From positions 1-61,767 of the forward strand of contig JBBWZQ010000161.1 in NCBI GenBank assembly GCA_039649115.1: a stretch of 61,767 nucleotides of DNA, written 5' to 3'. A program made the position numbers and the translations under genes. The DNA is from DATEJJ01 sp039649115 (GTDB lineage Bacteria > Actinomycetota > Actinomycetes > Mycobacteriales > Micromonosporaceae). The notes beneath the pieces were generated by a model that was given only the letters and a program-made list of their open reading frames with translations, made no database searches and was not told the origin of the DNA. Of this stretch, positions 24,610 through 33,102 are shown one piece after another (position 1 is the stretch's first letter; the number at the start of each line of letters is the position of its first letter).

Positions 24610-25844
24610 CCACCCCGACCACTGTTCCCGCTGCCCTCGCGCAGCCGCAGACGCCGGTACGGGCCCGCTGGGTGAGCCTGCTCGTGGTGGCCAACCTGGC
24701 CGTGTGGATGGGCTTCTTCACCCCGATCCAGGTGCTCCTGCCCGATCAGCTCAAGGCGATCGACCCCGGGCACAAGGAGCTGATGCTCGGCATCGTGACC
24801 GGCTCCGGCGCGCTGGCCGCCGTACTTGCCAACCCGCTCGCCGGCGCGCTGTCCGACCGCACCACCGGCCGGTACGGCCGCCGCCACCCGTGGACCCTCG
24901 GCGGCGGGCTGCTCGGCGCGCTGGCCCTGCTTTTCCTGTCCACCCAGCACACCGTGCTCGGCGTCGCGCTGGGTTGGGTCGCCGCGCAGATCTGCTTCAA
25001 CGCCATGCTCGCCACGCTGACCGCGGCCGTACCGGACCGGGTGCCGGTCGACCAGCGGGGTGCGGTGTCCGGCTGGATCGGCATCCCGCAGGTGCTCGGC
25101 GTCGTGCTGGGCGTCACGCTCGTGACGGCCGTCGTCACGACCAATGCCGCCGGGTACGTCGCGGTCGCGATCGTCGTCGTCCTGTTCACGCTGCCGTTCC
25201 CGCTGGCCACCACCGACGATCCGCTGCCGCGCCCGGCCCGGCCGCCGCTGGAGCTGCGCCGGTTCTGGATCAGCCCGCGCGCGCACCCCGACTTCGCCTG
25301 GGCCTTCGGTACCCGCTTCCTGGTGCAGCTCGGCAACGCCCTGGGCACCCTGTACCTGCTCTACTTCCTGACCGACCGCGTCCACTACGAGAACCCCGAC
25401 AACGGCGTGCTGATCCTGATCCTCATCTACACAGCCGGGCTGATGGCCACCTGTGTCGTCGCCGGGCGGCGCTCCGACCGCACCGGGCGCCGGAAGAGCT
25501 TCGTCATCGCCTCGGGCGCGGTCATGGCGGTGGCCGCGCTGATGCTGGCCGTCGCGCCCCGGTGGACCGTGGTGATGGCGGCGGCCGCCGTGCTCGGCGC
25601 CGGGTACGGCATCTACCTCGCGGTGGACGCCGCGCTGATCACGCAGGTGCTGCCGGCCGTCAGTGACCGGGCCAAGGATCTCGGTATCGTCAACATCGCG
25701 AACTCGGCGCCGCAGGTACTCGCCCCGGCCGTGGCCGCGCCGATCGTGCACTGGCTCGGCGGCTACCCCGTGCTGTACGCGCTGACCGCGGTGGTCACCC
25801 TGCTCGGCGGGGTCTTCGTGTACCGGATCAGGTCCGTGCGCTGA
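24606..25844 (+). CDS. MFS sugar transporter coupled to the GH1 gene
   Basis: 412 residues from GTG 24606 (GTGA overlap). About 12 membrane helices and the major facilitator loop motifs LAGALSDRTTGRYGRRHPW (after helix 2) and VAGRRSDRTGRRKSF (after helix 8) are visible. Its coupling to the beta-glucosidase suggests uptake of a beta-glucoside; direct substrate is unknown. The stop lies two bases before the tandem 17-bp repeats at the end of the convergent L,D-transpeptidase gene. Confidence 0.88.
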   Translation: MTTPTTVPAALAQPQTPVRARWVSLLVVANLAVWMGFFTPIQVLLPDQLKAIDPGHKELMLGIVTGSGALAAVLANPLAGALSDRTTGRYGRRHPWTLGGGLLGALALLFLSTQHTVLGVALGWVAAQICFNAMLATLTAAVPDRVPVDQRGAVSGWIGIPQVLGVVLGVTLVTAVVTTNAAGYVAVAIVVVLFTLPFPLATTDDPLPRPARPPLELRRFWISPRAHPDFAWAFGTRFLVQLGNALGTLYLLYFLTDRVHYENPDNGVLILILIYTAGLMATCVVAGRRSDRTGRRKSFVIASGAVMAVAALMLAVAPRWTVVMAAAAVLGAGYGIYLAVDAALITQVLPAVSDRAKDLGIVNIANSAPQVLAPAVAAPIVHWLGGYPVLYALTAVVTLLGGVFVYRIRSVR

Positions 25845-25846
25845 GC

Positions 25847-25897
25847 CTCACCACTTGCTCCGGCTCACCATTTGCTCCGGCTCACCACTTGCTCCAG
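25847..25897. repeat. Three tandem 17-bp units covering the end of the L,D-transpeptidase gene
   Basis: Units at 25847-25863, 25864-25880 and 25881-25897 (CTCACCACTTGCTCCGG and variants). On the minus strand the rightmost unit contains the last codons (WSKW) and the stop of the transpeptidase; the other two are extra downstream copies of this gene end. Confidence 0.9.
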
Positions 25898-27114
25898 GGA
25901 ATGCCCCAGTCGCCCAGGCCGTCCCAGATCGGCAGTGCCTTCGGGGTGTTCCGCACGTCGACGATGTCGCCGACCCGGAAGTTGTCGTAGATCCACCTGG
26001 CATTGGCCGGCGACAGGTTGATGCAGCCGTGCGACACGTTGCTGTGCCCCTGGGCGCCCACGCTCCACGGGGCCGAGTGGGTGAACTCCCCGGAGTAGGA
26101 GATGCGGCAGCACAGGTCGATGACCTCGTCGTAGAAGTTCGGGTCGCTCTTGTTGGTGATGCCGTAGCTGGCCGACGTCATCCGGTGGGTGGCTTCCTTG
26201 GTCAGCACCACGTGCGGGCCGCTGTGCGTCCAGAAGTCGATCAGCTGCCCCTTGGACCCGTGCGTGTAGCCGCCCTTACCCGCGCTGATCGGCATGTTCT
26301 TGACGAGCTTGCCGTCCACGTACACCTTCATGTAGTGGCTCTTGGTGTCGGCGATCGCGACGTGCGCCGACCCGATGGTGATCGACGCGGAGTTGTTGGC
26401 CTTGCCGTACATGCCCTTGCCGAGGTTCACGCCGTACATGTTGGCGTTGATCGTGATCTTCGTGCCGGCCGCCCAGTACTTCTCCGGCCGGCCGTGCACG
26501 GTCGACGCGTCGACCCAGCGCCAGCGCACCTCGACCTCGGGCTCGACCTTCACGTCCAGCGCCTTGAGCGCGGCGGCCCGGTCGGCCGGCGCCTTGCTGA
26601 ACGCCACGATCACCGGCTGTCCCACGCCGTAGGTGCCGCCGCCCTTCAGGGACGCCATCGCGTTGGCCTGCAGGGTCGCGCTGACCAGCCGGGCCGGCTT
26701 GACCGTGGTGAACGTGCTGGTCTTGGTGGCCGGCCCGCCGCCGGTCCCGGTCACCGTCGCGGTGACGGTGTAGGTCGCGTTGAAGCTCAGCCGGCCGGTG
26801 CTGCGCCAGGTCTTCTGGTCGGAGTCCAGGGCGCCGTCCACGGCCTTGCCGGCCGCGGTCACCGCGACGGTCTGCAGGGTGCCGGCGATCGCGGTCACCA
26901 CCACGCCGTCCGCGGGCGAGACATCCTTGGTACCGGCGACCGGCGTGATCGTGATGTCCGCGTCGGCCGCGCTGGTGCCGGACGGGCTGGTCGAGCCGTC
27001 CGACGAGCCCGGCGAGTTCCACCGCGCCGAGGCGCCACCCTCGCTGCACCCGGCGAGAACGGCTCCGGCGGCCACGCCGGAGGCGGCGACGAGAACGGTA
27101 CGGCGCTTAGTCAT
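25882..27114 (-). CDS. Lipoprotein L,D-transpeptidase with Ig-like domains
   Basis: 410 residues, ATG 27114 with GGGAGGAAC upstream. A lipoprotein signal ends in VLAGC (Cys23). Two Ig-like regions span about 50-240, and the YkuD catalytic domain follows with HSNVSHGCINLSPANARW; Cys364 is the nucleophile and His362 its neighbour. These enzymes form 3-3 cross-links in peptidoglycan and are tethered outside the membrane. Size and order match mycobacterial LdtMt2. It diverges from gltX. Confidence 0.94.
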   Translation of the reverse strand: MTKRRTVLVAASGVAAGAVLAGCSEGGASARWNSPGSSDGSTSPSGTSAADADITITPVAGTKDVSPADGVVVTAIAGTLQTVAVTAAGKAVDGALDSDQKTWRSTGRLSFNATYTVTATVTGTGGGPATKTSTFTTVKPARLVSATLQANAMASLKGGGTYGVGQPVIVAFSKAPADRAAALKALDVKVEPEVEVRWRWVDASTVHGRPEKYWAAGTKITINANMYGVNLGKGMYGKANNSASITIGSAHVAIADTKSHYMKVYVDGKLVKNMPISAGKGGYTHGSKGQLIDFWTHSGPHVVLTKEATHRMTSASYGITNKSDPNFYDEVIDLCCRISYSGEFTHSAPWSVGAQGHSNVSHGCINLSPANARWIYDNFRVGDIVDVRNTPKALPIWDGLGDWGIPWSKW

Positions 27115-27212
27115 GAATGTTCCTCCCGGGCGGGAGAGTACTGAACGCGCGCCACCAACGAAACCCAGAGGTTGGTAACAAACCGGGTAGCGGCCGACGG
27201 GGGTGTCCGATC

Positions 27213-27218
27213 TAGGGT
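27213..27218 (+). promoter_or_regulatory. -10 box (TAGGGT) for leaderless gltX
   Basis: TAGGGT ends six bases before GTG 27225, and there is no ribosome-binding site, supporting a leaderless gltX transcript. Confidence 0.55.
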
Positions 27219-27224
27219 GGACAC

Positions 27225-28646
27225 GTGACGGTACGCGTGCGGTTTGCTCCATCTCCGACTGGAATGTTCCATGTCGGTGGCGCCCGGTCGGCGCTCCAGA
27301 ATTGGATCTTCGCAAGGCAGCACAACGGGACGTTCGTGCTGCGTATCGAGGACACGGACGCAGCCCGCAACCGGCCGGAGTGGACCGAGGGGATCCTCTC
27401 GGCGCTCGACTGGCTGGGCATCGCGCGCGGGACGTACGAGGGTCCGTACCTTCAGTCGGCATACGCGACCGAGCAGCGGGCCGCGGCGGCCCGTCTGTAC
27501 GAGTCCGGGCTCGCGTACTACTGCGACTGCACGCGCGAGGAGATCCAGGCCCGGTCCGGCAACAAGTTCGGCGGGTACGACGGCTACTGCCGGGACCGGG
27601 GCCTGGGCCCGGGCGAGGGGCGCGCGCTGCGCTTCCGCACGCCGGACCAGGGCCAGACGGTGGTCGAGGACCTGATCCGCGGCAAGCCGACCTTCGACAA
27701 CAAGCTGATCGAAGACTTCGTCATCGCCCGCGCCGACGGATCCCCGACATTCCTGCTCGCCAACGCCGTCGACGACATCGCGATGCGGATCACCCACGTG
27801 ATCAGGGCCGAGGAGCACCTGCCCAACACCCCCAAGCAGCAACTGCTCTGGCAGGCGCTGGGGCACACCCCACCGGTCTGGGCGCACGTGCCGGTCGTGG
27901 TCAACGAGAAGCGGCAGAAGCTGTCCAAACGCCGGGACAAGGTGGCCCTCGAGGCCTACCGCGACGAGGGGTACCTCGCCGACGCGATGCGCAACTACCT
28001 CATGCTGCTGGGCTGGGCGCCCTCCGGTGACCGGGAGATCGTGCCCTGGTCGGTCATCGAGAAGGAGTTCCGCCTGGAAGAGGTCAACTCCTCGCCGGCC
28101 TTCTTCGACGAGCGGAAGCTGCGCGCCTTCAACGGCGAGTACATCCGGGCGCTGCCGGTGGAGGAGTTCGTCGCCGCCTGCCAGCCGTGGCTGGTCGGCG
28201 CGATCGGCACCCCACCCTGGCGGCCGGAGGACTTCGACCCGGCGGCGTTCGCCGCGGTGGCGCCGCTGGCCCAGACGCGGATCGCGGTGCTCTCCGAGAT
28301 CGTCCCCAACGTGGACTTCCTGTTCCTCCAGGAGCCCGACGCGGACACCGCCTCCTGGGACAAGGCGATGAAGGAGGGCGCCGCCGACCTGCTGCGGGCC
28401 GCCGCCACGGCGTACGCCGCGCTGCCCGCCTGGGACGCGGCGGCGCTCAAGTCCGCGCTGGAGGAGGTCGGCGCGGCGCGCGGCCTGCGGTTGGGCAAGG
28501 CGCAGGCGCCGGTACGGGTAGCGGTCACCGGCCGTTCGGTCGGTCTGCCCCTGTTCGAATCGCTCGAAGTGCTCGGCCGGGAGCGCACGCTGGCGCGTCT
28601 GCGCGCCGCCGCGACCCGCGCCACCCCCCAGGCTCACACCTCATAG
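27225..28646 (+). CDS. gltX: Glutamyl-tRNA synthetase
   Basis: 473 residues from GTG 27225. Class I synthetase signatures are the HIGH-type FHVGG (residues 15-19) and the KMSKS-type KLSKR (232-236), with RFAPSPTGMFHVGGAR and the tRNA-binding C-terminal helical domain (roughly 310-470). The N-terminal CDCTREEIQARSG-like segment has a Cys pair as in some GltX. It charges tRNA-Glu, and in organisms lacking GlnRS also tRNA-Gln. No tRNA genes are adjacent. Confidence 0.96.
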   Translation: MTVRVRFAPSPTGMFHVGGARSALQNWIFARQHNGTFVLRIEDTDAARNRPEWTEGILSALDWLGIARGTYEGPYLQSAYATEQRAAAARLYESGLAYYCDCTREEIQARSGNKFGGYDGYCRDRGLGPGEGRALRFRTPDQGQTVVEDLIRGKPTFDNKLIEDFVIARADGSPTFLLANAVDDIAMRITHVIRAEEHLPNTPKQQLLWQALGHTPPVWAHVPVVVNEKRQKLSKRRDKVALEAYRDEGYLADAMRNYLMLLGWAPSGDREIVPWSVIEKEFRLEEVNSSPAFFDERKLRAFNGEYIRALPVEEFVAACQPWLVGAIGTPPWRPEDFDPAAFAAVAPLAQTRIAVLSEIVPNVDFLFLQEPDADTASWDKAMKEGAADLLRAAATAYAALPAWDAAALKSALEEVGAARGLRLGKAQAPVRVAVTGRSVGLPLFESLEVLGRERTLARLRAAATRATPQAHTS

Positions 28647-28734
28647 ACGCGATTTCCCTACGCTTTGGTTGTCACCTGTAAGGATGAACACAATTCCGTG
28701 GCGGGACAGCAGCGGAACTCGGTTTGTCGGATCA

Positions 28735-28776
28735 TGTGCACACGTCCTCCGCGCTGTTGCGGGCAGTGTGCACACT
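28735..28776. promoter_or_regulatory. Two TGTGCACA palindromes upstream of a secreted-protein gene
   Basis: TGTGCACA at 28735-28742 and a larger perfect palindrome AGTGTGCACACT at 28765-28776 share the same core, spaced 32 bases apart (about three helical turns). They lie 37-78 bases before GTG 28813. This suits a dimeric regulator binding two sites (inference). Confidence 0.45.
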
Positions 28777-28812
28777 CGAAGAGGGCCCCCCTCCCCCACG
28801 AGGAGCCGACCG

Positions 28813-29496
28813 GTGACCCGTCCTTCGCGCAACTCCGACCGCCCGCCCGCAGCACGCTGGCGGCGCTGGTTGTGGCGGGCGGCCGTCGGTGGCGCCGCGC
28901 TGGTCGCGCTCGTGCCGGGCGTCAGCTGGGCCGCGGAGACAGCCAACTCGATCACGATCGTGGGCGCCGGGATCTCCTCGCCGATCACCGTGCGGTCCGA
29001 CGCGCAGCGCGAGCTGTTCAGCGCCATCCTGCGCCAGGTGAGCTGGATGCCGGGACGGGCCGGCGACTTCGCCAAGCCGAACATGAACACGCTCGGGCCG
29101 AAGTACACCATCACGATCTTCACCCACGGCATCGCCGCGCAGGTCTGCGACGTCTACCCCCAGGCGGCCGGCGGACCCCGGGCACACTGGCCCAGGACCC
29201 AGCCGAAGGGCAAGACGAACGAGGCGTGGTTCTACGCGACCGTCACGCTGCCCAGCGTGCTGCGGGCCGCCGGGGTACCGCTCCCGCAGCCCACGGCCAG
29301 CGGCCAGGCCGGCGGGATCGCCTACGAGGACCCGGGGTACCAGCCCGGAGACCTGACCTCGACGTCGTCCTTCAGCCTGGGCAAGGAACTGGGCGACGCG
29401 CGACTCGCGCTGGCCGCCACCGCCGGCATCTCCGTGCTCGTCCTGCTGCTGCTGTTCGGCGCGGCACAGATCAGCCGCCGCCGCTGGAGCCGCTGA
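28813..29496 (+). CDS. Secreted protein with C-terminal membrane anchor, unknown function
   Basis: 227 residues from GTG 28813, with GAGGAG seven to ten bases upstream. A signal-peptide-like hydrophobic segment (WRRWLWRAAVGGAALVALVPGVSWA) ends in an AxA-type cleavage site. The middle is extracytoplasmic and a C-terminal helix (ISVLVLLLLFGAAQI) is followed by RRRWSR, so the protein is probably anchored with its bulk outside. No known domain seen. Ends 15 bases from the convergent TetR gene. Confidence 0.7.
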   Translation: MTRPSRNSDRPPAARWRRWLWRAAVGGAALVALVPGVSWAAETANSITIVGAGISSPITVRSDAQRELFSAILRQVSWMPGRAGDFAKPNMNTLGPKYTITIFTHGIAAQVCDVYPQAAGGPRAHWPRTQPKGKTNEAWFYATVTLPSVLRAAGVPLPQPTASGQAGGIAYEDPGYQPGDLTSTSSFSLGKELGDARLALAATAGISVLVLLLLFGAAQISRRRWSR

Positions 29497-29511
29497 CGGC
29501 ACGACGGAAGG

Positions 29512-30132
29512 TCACCGTCGGTACGCCTCGATGATGCGCACCAGGTCGTCCAGGTCCGCGTCGAATTCCGCGTCCCAGTCGATGTCCTCGTCCAGCACCT
29601 TCGCCAGCCGGTGGTGCGCCCGCACCTGGTCCTCGTCGAACTGCGCGCGGCGGGCGCGCGGGTTGCGGGTACCGGCGCTGAACCGGCCGTTGACCTCCGA
29701 GGCGGCGAAGCCGAGCACGAACGTGGACAGCAGGCGCTCCACCCTCGGCACGTGCTCGTCGGGTACCCCCGCGTCCAGCAGCGCCTGGTAGACCGCATCG
29801 GTCGCGCGTACCGCGTCGGGCGTCACCGACGGGCGGGCGAGCAGCAGCGTGAACGCCGCCGGGTGGCGCCGGGCGACGGCGCGCAACTCGTGCCCCAGCG
29901 CCGCGAGGCGCGCGGCCCAGTCCGCCGGCGACGCCGACGCGGGCAGCAGTTCGGCGAGCATCCGGTCGACCAGGCCGTCGAGCAGGTCGGCCTTGCTGCG
30001 CACGTGCGGGTACAGCGCCATGGGCGTGACGCCGACGCGCTGCGCGACCGCGCGCATCGAGACCGCCGCCAGGCCGTTCTCGTCGGCGATCGCCAGCGCG
30101 GCATCGAGGATCTGGCGCCTGCGGTCGGTCAC
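29512..30132 (-). CDS. TetR-family regulator
   Basis: 206 residues from GTG 30132. The N-terminal helix-turn-helix is IADENGLAAVSMRAVAQRVG with the recognition part TPMALYPHV. A TACAGT -10 box lies six bases before the GTG, inside one of two perfect palindromes, so the gene should be leaderless and autorepressed. It diverges from a two-gene ABC exporter that it probably represses. Confidence 0.9.
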   Translation of the reverse strand: MTDRRRQILDAALAIADENGLAAVSMRAVAQRVGVTPMALYPHVRSKADLLDGLVDRMLAELLPASASPADWAARLAALGHELRAVARRHPAAFTLLLARPSVTPDAVRATDAVYQALLDAGVPDEHVPRVERLLSTFVLGFAASEVNGRFSAGTRNPRARRAQFDEDQVRAHHRLAKVLDEDIDWDAEFDADLDDLVRIIEAYRR

Positions 30133-30133
30133 G

Positions 30134-30161
30134 TCTACACTGTAGATCTCTACACTGTAGA
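30134..30161. promoter_or_regulatory. Double TetR operator: two perfect TCTACACTGTAGA palindromes
   Basis: Identical 13-bp palindromes at 30134-30146 and 30149-30161, spaced 15 bases centre to centre. They sit between the TetR GTG and the ABC ATPase. Each contains -10-like hexamers on both strands, so binding would block both divergent promoters. Confidence 0.8.
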
Positions 30162-30178
30162 TCGCAAAGGAGGTGACC

Positions 30179-31021
30179 GTGCTCGTCGCCACCGATCTGA
30201 TCAAGCGGTACGGGTCGCACGTGGCCCTCGACGGGTTCAGCCTGACCGTGGCGGCCGGCGAGATCGTCGGGCTGGTCGGCCACAACGGCGCCGGCAAGAG
30301 CACCTTTGTCGGGATCGTGGCCGGGTTGCTGCGACCCGACGCCGGCCAGGTGACCGTCGCCGGGCTCGCCCCGCGCCGCGCCCGGCAGCGCATCGGCCTC
30401 GCGCCTCAGGAACTGGCGCTCTACCAGTCGGCGACGGTGCGGGAGAACCTGCGGCTGTTCGCCGGGCTGGCCGGGCTGTGCCGCGCGGCGGCCCGGCGCG
30501 CGGTCGCCGGTACCGCTGACGAACTGGCCCTCACCGACCTGCTGGACCGGCCGGTGGCGCTGCTGTCCGGCGGGCAGCAGCGCCGGGTACAGGCGGCGAC
30601 CGCGCTGGTCCACACGCCCGACCTGCTGCTGCTCGACGAGCCGACGGTCGGCGCCGACCCGGTCACCCGGCGGGCGCTGCTGCAGGCGATCGCGCGCCGC
30701 GCCGCGGCCGGGGCCGCCATCTGCTACACCACCCACTACCTGCCCGAACTGGCCGACCTGGGTGCCACGCTCGCGGTCGCGGCCGGCGGCCGGGTGATCG
30801 CCAGAGGGACCCAGGCCGATCTGCTCGCCCGGCTGCCTGCCGAGGTGCGGGCCGGGTTCGGCGACGGCACCGAGCGGGTGGTGCGCACCCACGAGCCGGC
30901 CCGGGCGCTCGCCGAACTGCTGGCCGATCTGCCCCAGCGGCACGCCGGGCTGCGCGCCGTGCAGATCAGCGAGCCGTCCCTGGACGACCTGTACGACGCC
31001 CTGGCGGTGCGCGATGGCTAG
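30179..31021 (+). CDS. ABC transporter ATP-binding protein of the TetR-linked exporter
   Basis: 280 residues from GTG 30179. The perfect ribosome site AAAGGAGGTGA (30166-30176) reaches a closer GTG at 30173, but spacing favours 30179. Walker A is GHNGAGKST, signature LSGGQQRRVQA, Walker B LLLLDEPTVGADP, and switch His in TTHYLPEL. A C-terminal segment of 80 residues follows. It overlaps the permease by eight bases (ATGGCTAG). Confidence 0.9.
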   Translation: MLVATDLIKRYGSHVALDGFSLTVAAGEIVGLVGHNGAGKSTFVGIVAGLLRPDAGQVTVAGLAPRRARQRIGLAPQELALYQSATVRENLRLFAGLAGLCRAAARRAVAGTADELALTDLLDRPVALLSGGQQRRVQAATALVHTPDLLLLDEPTVGADPVTRRALLQAIARRAAAGAAICYTTHYLPELADLGATLAVAAGGRVIARGTQADLLARLPAEVRAGFGDGTERVVRTHEPARALAELLADLPQRHAGLRAVQISEPSLDDLYDALAVRDG

Positions 31022-31763
31022 CCGCGTCCCGGTGCTGGTGCGGCACAACCTGATCCTGGTCGCGCGGGAGCCGGGACCGATGATCAGCCGGATTGTGATG
31101 CCGATCGTGATCATGCTGGTGCTGCGCCCGCTGTACACCTCGGCTCTCGGTGGGCAGGCACGCGGCACCGGGCAGGTGGTCGTCGGCGTGCTGGTGATGT
31201 TCTCGCTGCTCGGCATGTCGGTGGTGGGCAACGCGGTGCTCACCGAGCGCGCCTGGCACACCCTGGAGCGGCTGCGCGCGAGCCCGGCCAACCCCGCCGA
31301 GCTGCTGCTGGGCAAGGCGGTACCGGTGCTGGTGCTGGTACTCGCGCAGCAGGTGGTCATCCTCGGCGTGGGGATCGGCGTGCTCGGGCTGCCGGTACCC
31401 GACCCGGGGCTGCTCGCGCTGTCCGTCCTCAGCTGGGCGGTGGCCCTGCTGTGCTGCGGCGGCGCCGTCGCGACCCTGGTACGCAGCCACGCCGAGCTGT
31501 CCGCGGCCGTCGACATCGGCGCGGCGCTGTGCACCGTGCTGGCCGGCGCCCTGGTACCGCTGTCCGCGATGCCGGCCTGGTCGCGGCATCTGGCACCCGC
31601 CTCGCCGGGCTACTGGGCGATGCGCGGCCTGCGCGGGGCGCTGGCCGGGCAGCGCGCGGTGGCGCTGTCCTCGGCCGGGGTCCTCACCGGGGTCGCCGTG
31701 CTGGGTGCCGCTGTCGCCGGGTTCCGCCTGGCACACGGCTGGGGGCGCAGCCGGACGTTGTGA
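31014..31763 (+). CDS. ABC-2 type permease of the TetR-linked exporter
   Basis: 249 residues with six hydrophobic helices (for example MPIVIMLVLRPLYTSAL and VLVLVLAQQVVILGVGIGVL) and the ABC-2 loop TERAWHTLERLRASPANPAEL between helices 2 and 3. Coupled to the ATPase. With TetR it forms a small drug-type efflux system; substrate unknown. fasR starts 13 bases downstream and has its own -10 box. Confidence 0.87.
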   Translation: MASRVPVLVRHNLILVAREPGPMISRIVMPIVIMLVLRPLYTSALGGQARGTGQVVVGVLVMFSLLGMSVVGNAVLTERAWHTLERLRASPANPAELLLGKAVPVLVLVLAQQVVILGVGIGVLGLPVPDPGLLALSVLSWAVALLCCGGAVATLVRSHAELSAAVDIGAALCTVLAGALVPLSAMPAWSRHLAPASPGYWAMRGLRGALAGQRAVALSSAGVLTGVAVLGAAVAGFRLAHGWGRSRTL

Positions 31764-31776
31764 CCATACTGATCAC

Positions 31777-32943
31777 ATGGCGGGCGGCATCGGACCTGAG
31801 GATCTGGCCGCCACGCTGCCCAGGGTCGAGCGGGCGGCGGGCGCCCTGGCGACCGCGAGCGTGGCGCGGATGGACGAGGTGCTGCCCTGGTTCCGGGAGG
31901 TACCGGCCGACCAGCGCGCGTGGGTCATGCTAGTGGCGCAGGCGGGCGTCCGGTCCCTGGTCGAGTGGCTGCGCCAGACCGGCACCGAGCAGGAGGTCTC
32001 CGACGAGGTCTTCGAGGCCGCGCCGCGGGCCATGGCCCGCTCGCTGAACCTCCAGCAGACGGTACAGCTGATCAAGGTGACCATCGACGTGGTCGAGGAG
32101 CAGGTGCCGCACCTGGCGGCGCCCAGCGAGGAGGTCGCGCTGCGGGAGGCGGTACTGACCTTCTCGCGGGAGATCGCCTTCGCGGCGGCGCGGGTCTACG
32201 CGCGCGCCGCGGAGAGCCGCGGCGCGTGGGACGCCCGGCTGCAGGCGCTGCTCGTCGACGCGCTGCTGCGCGGTGAGTCGGCCGACGTGCTGACCAGCCG
32301 GGCCGCCGCACTGGGCTGGGCGGACCCGCCGTCGGTGGCGGTCGCCGTCGGCCGCTCGCCCGGCGGTGAGGCGGCGGCCATCGTGCACACGCTGTACCGG
32401 GCCGCACGGCGGATGGGCGTCGAGGTGCTCGGCGGGGTGCACGGGGACCGGCTGGTGGTCGTGCTCGGCGGCGCGGCCGACCCGCTGGCCGCCACCGAGA
32501 AGCTCCTGGTGGGCTTCGGCGGCGGGCCGGTGGTCGTGGGGCCGGTGGTACCCAGGCTGGAGGACGCGACGGAGTCGGTACGGGCGGCGCTGGCCGGGTA
32601 CCGGGCCGCGCCGGCCTGGCCGGCCGCACCCCGCCCGGTACGCGCGACCGACCTGCTTCCCGAGCGGGCGCTGGCCGGGGACGCGGAGGCGCGCCGGATC
32701 CTGCGCCAGGAGGTCTTCGGTTCGCTGGCCCGGGCCGGCGGCGAACTGCTGGAGACGCTGGACGGGTTCTTCGAGGCCGGCGAGGTGCTGGAGAGCGCCG
32801 CCCGCACGCTGTACGTGCACCCGAACACCGTCCGGTACCGGCTGCGCCGCATCGCCGAGACGACCGGGCTCTCCCCGCTCACGCCGCGGCACGCGTTCAC
32901 TCTCCGGGTCGCGTTGACGATCGGCCGGCTGGATCCTGTCTGA
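31777..32943 (+). CDS. fasR: FasR, PucR-type activator of fatty-acid synthesis genes
   Basis: 388 residues from ATG 31777, with CATACT six bases upstream (probably leaderless, inside the permease-fasR junction). The C-terminal helix-turn-helix is the PucR type: AARTLYVHPNTVRYRLRRIA (residues about 345-365). An N-terminal helical sensory domain precedes it. In Streptomyces FasR lies immediately upstream of fabD-fabH-acpP-fabF and activates it; the same order is present here. It likely binds the 159-base region before fabD. Confidence 0.9.
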   Translation: MAGGIGPEDLAATLPRVERAAGALATASVARMDEVLPWFREVPADQRAWVMLVAQAGVRSLVEWLRQTGTEQEVSDEVFEAAPRAMARSLNLQQTVQLIKVTIDVVEEQVPHLAAPSEEVALREAVLTFSREIAFAAARVYARAAESRGAWDARLQALLVDALLRGESADVLTSRAAALGWADPPSVAVAVGRSPGGEAAAIVHTLYRAARRMGVEVLGGVHGDRLVVVLGGAADPLAATEKLLVGFGGGPVVVGPVVPRLEDATESVRAALAGYRAAPAWPAAPRPVRATDLLPERALAGDAEARRILRQEVFGSLARAGGELLETLDGFFEAGEVLESAARTLYVHPNTVRYRLRRIAETTGLSPLTPRHAFTLRVALTIGRLDPV

Positions 32944-33102
32944 TCGGTCAACTTGTGTGACCGGGCGCACAACGCCGGTCACTCTTGATGACCGGGGGCA
33001 TACCGGCTGATCGTCCATTGGAGGAACCCTACAAAAGTCGTCGTTGGGTTTCGTACCTGTCGATACCCATGAGACGGGAGGTGATCAGGGAAAGTCGAAG
33101 AC
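32944..33102 (+). promoter_or_regulatory. fabD upstream region with FasR-site candidate
   Basis: 159 bases between fasR and fabD. An A/T-richer patch holds AACCC (33025-33029) and GGGTT (33046-33050) as inverted half sites around a 16-base spacer. A weak ribosome site lies near 33086. Which hexamers are -10/-35 is not clear by eye. FasR binding is inferred from gene order. Confidence 0.4.

Noticed and set aside
30173..31021. GTG 30173 as start of the TetR-linked ABC ATPase
   Set aside because: It lies within the perfect ribosome site AAAGGAGGTGA; GTG 30179 has normal spacing.
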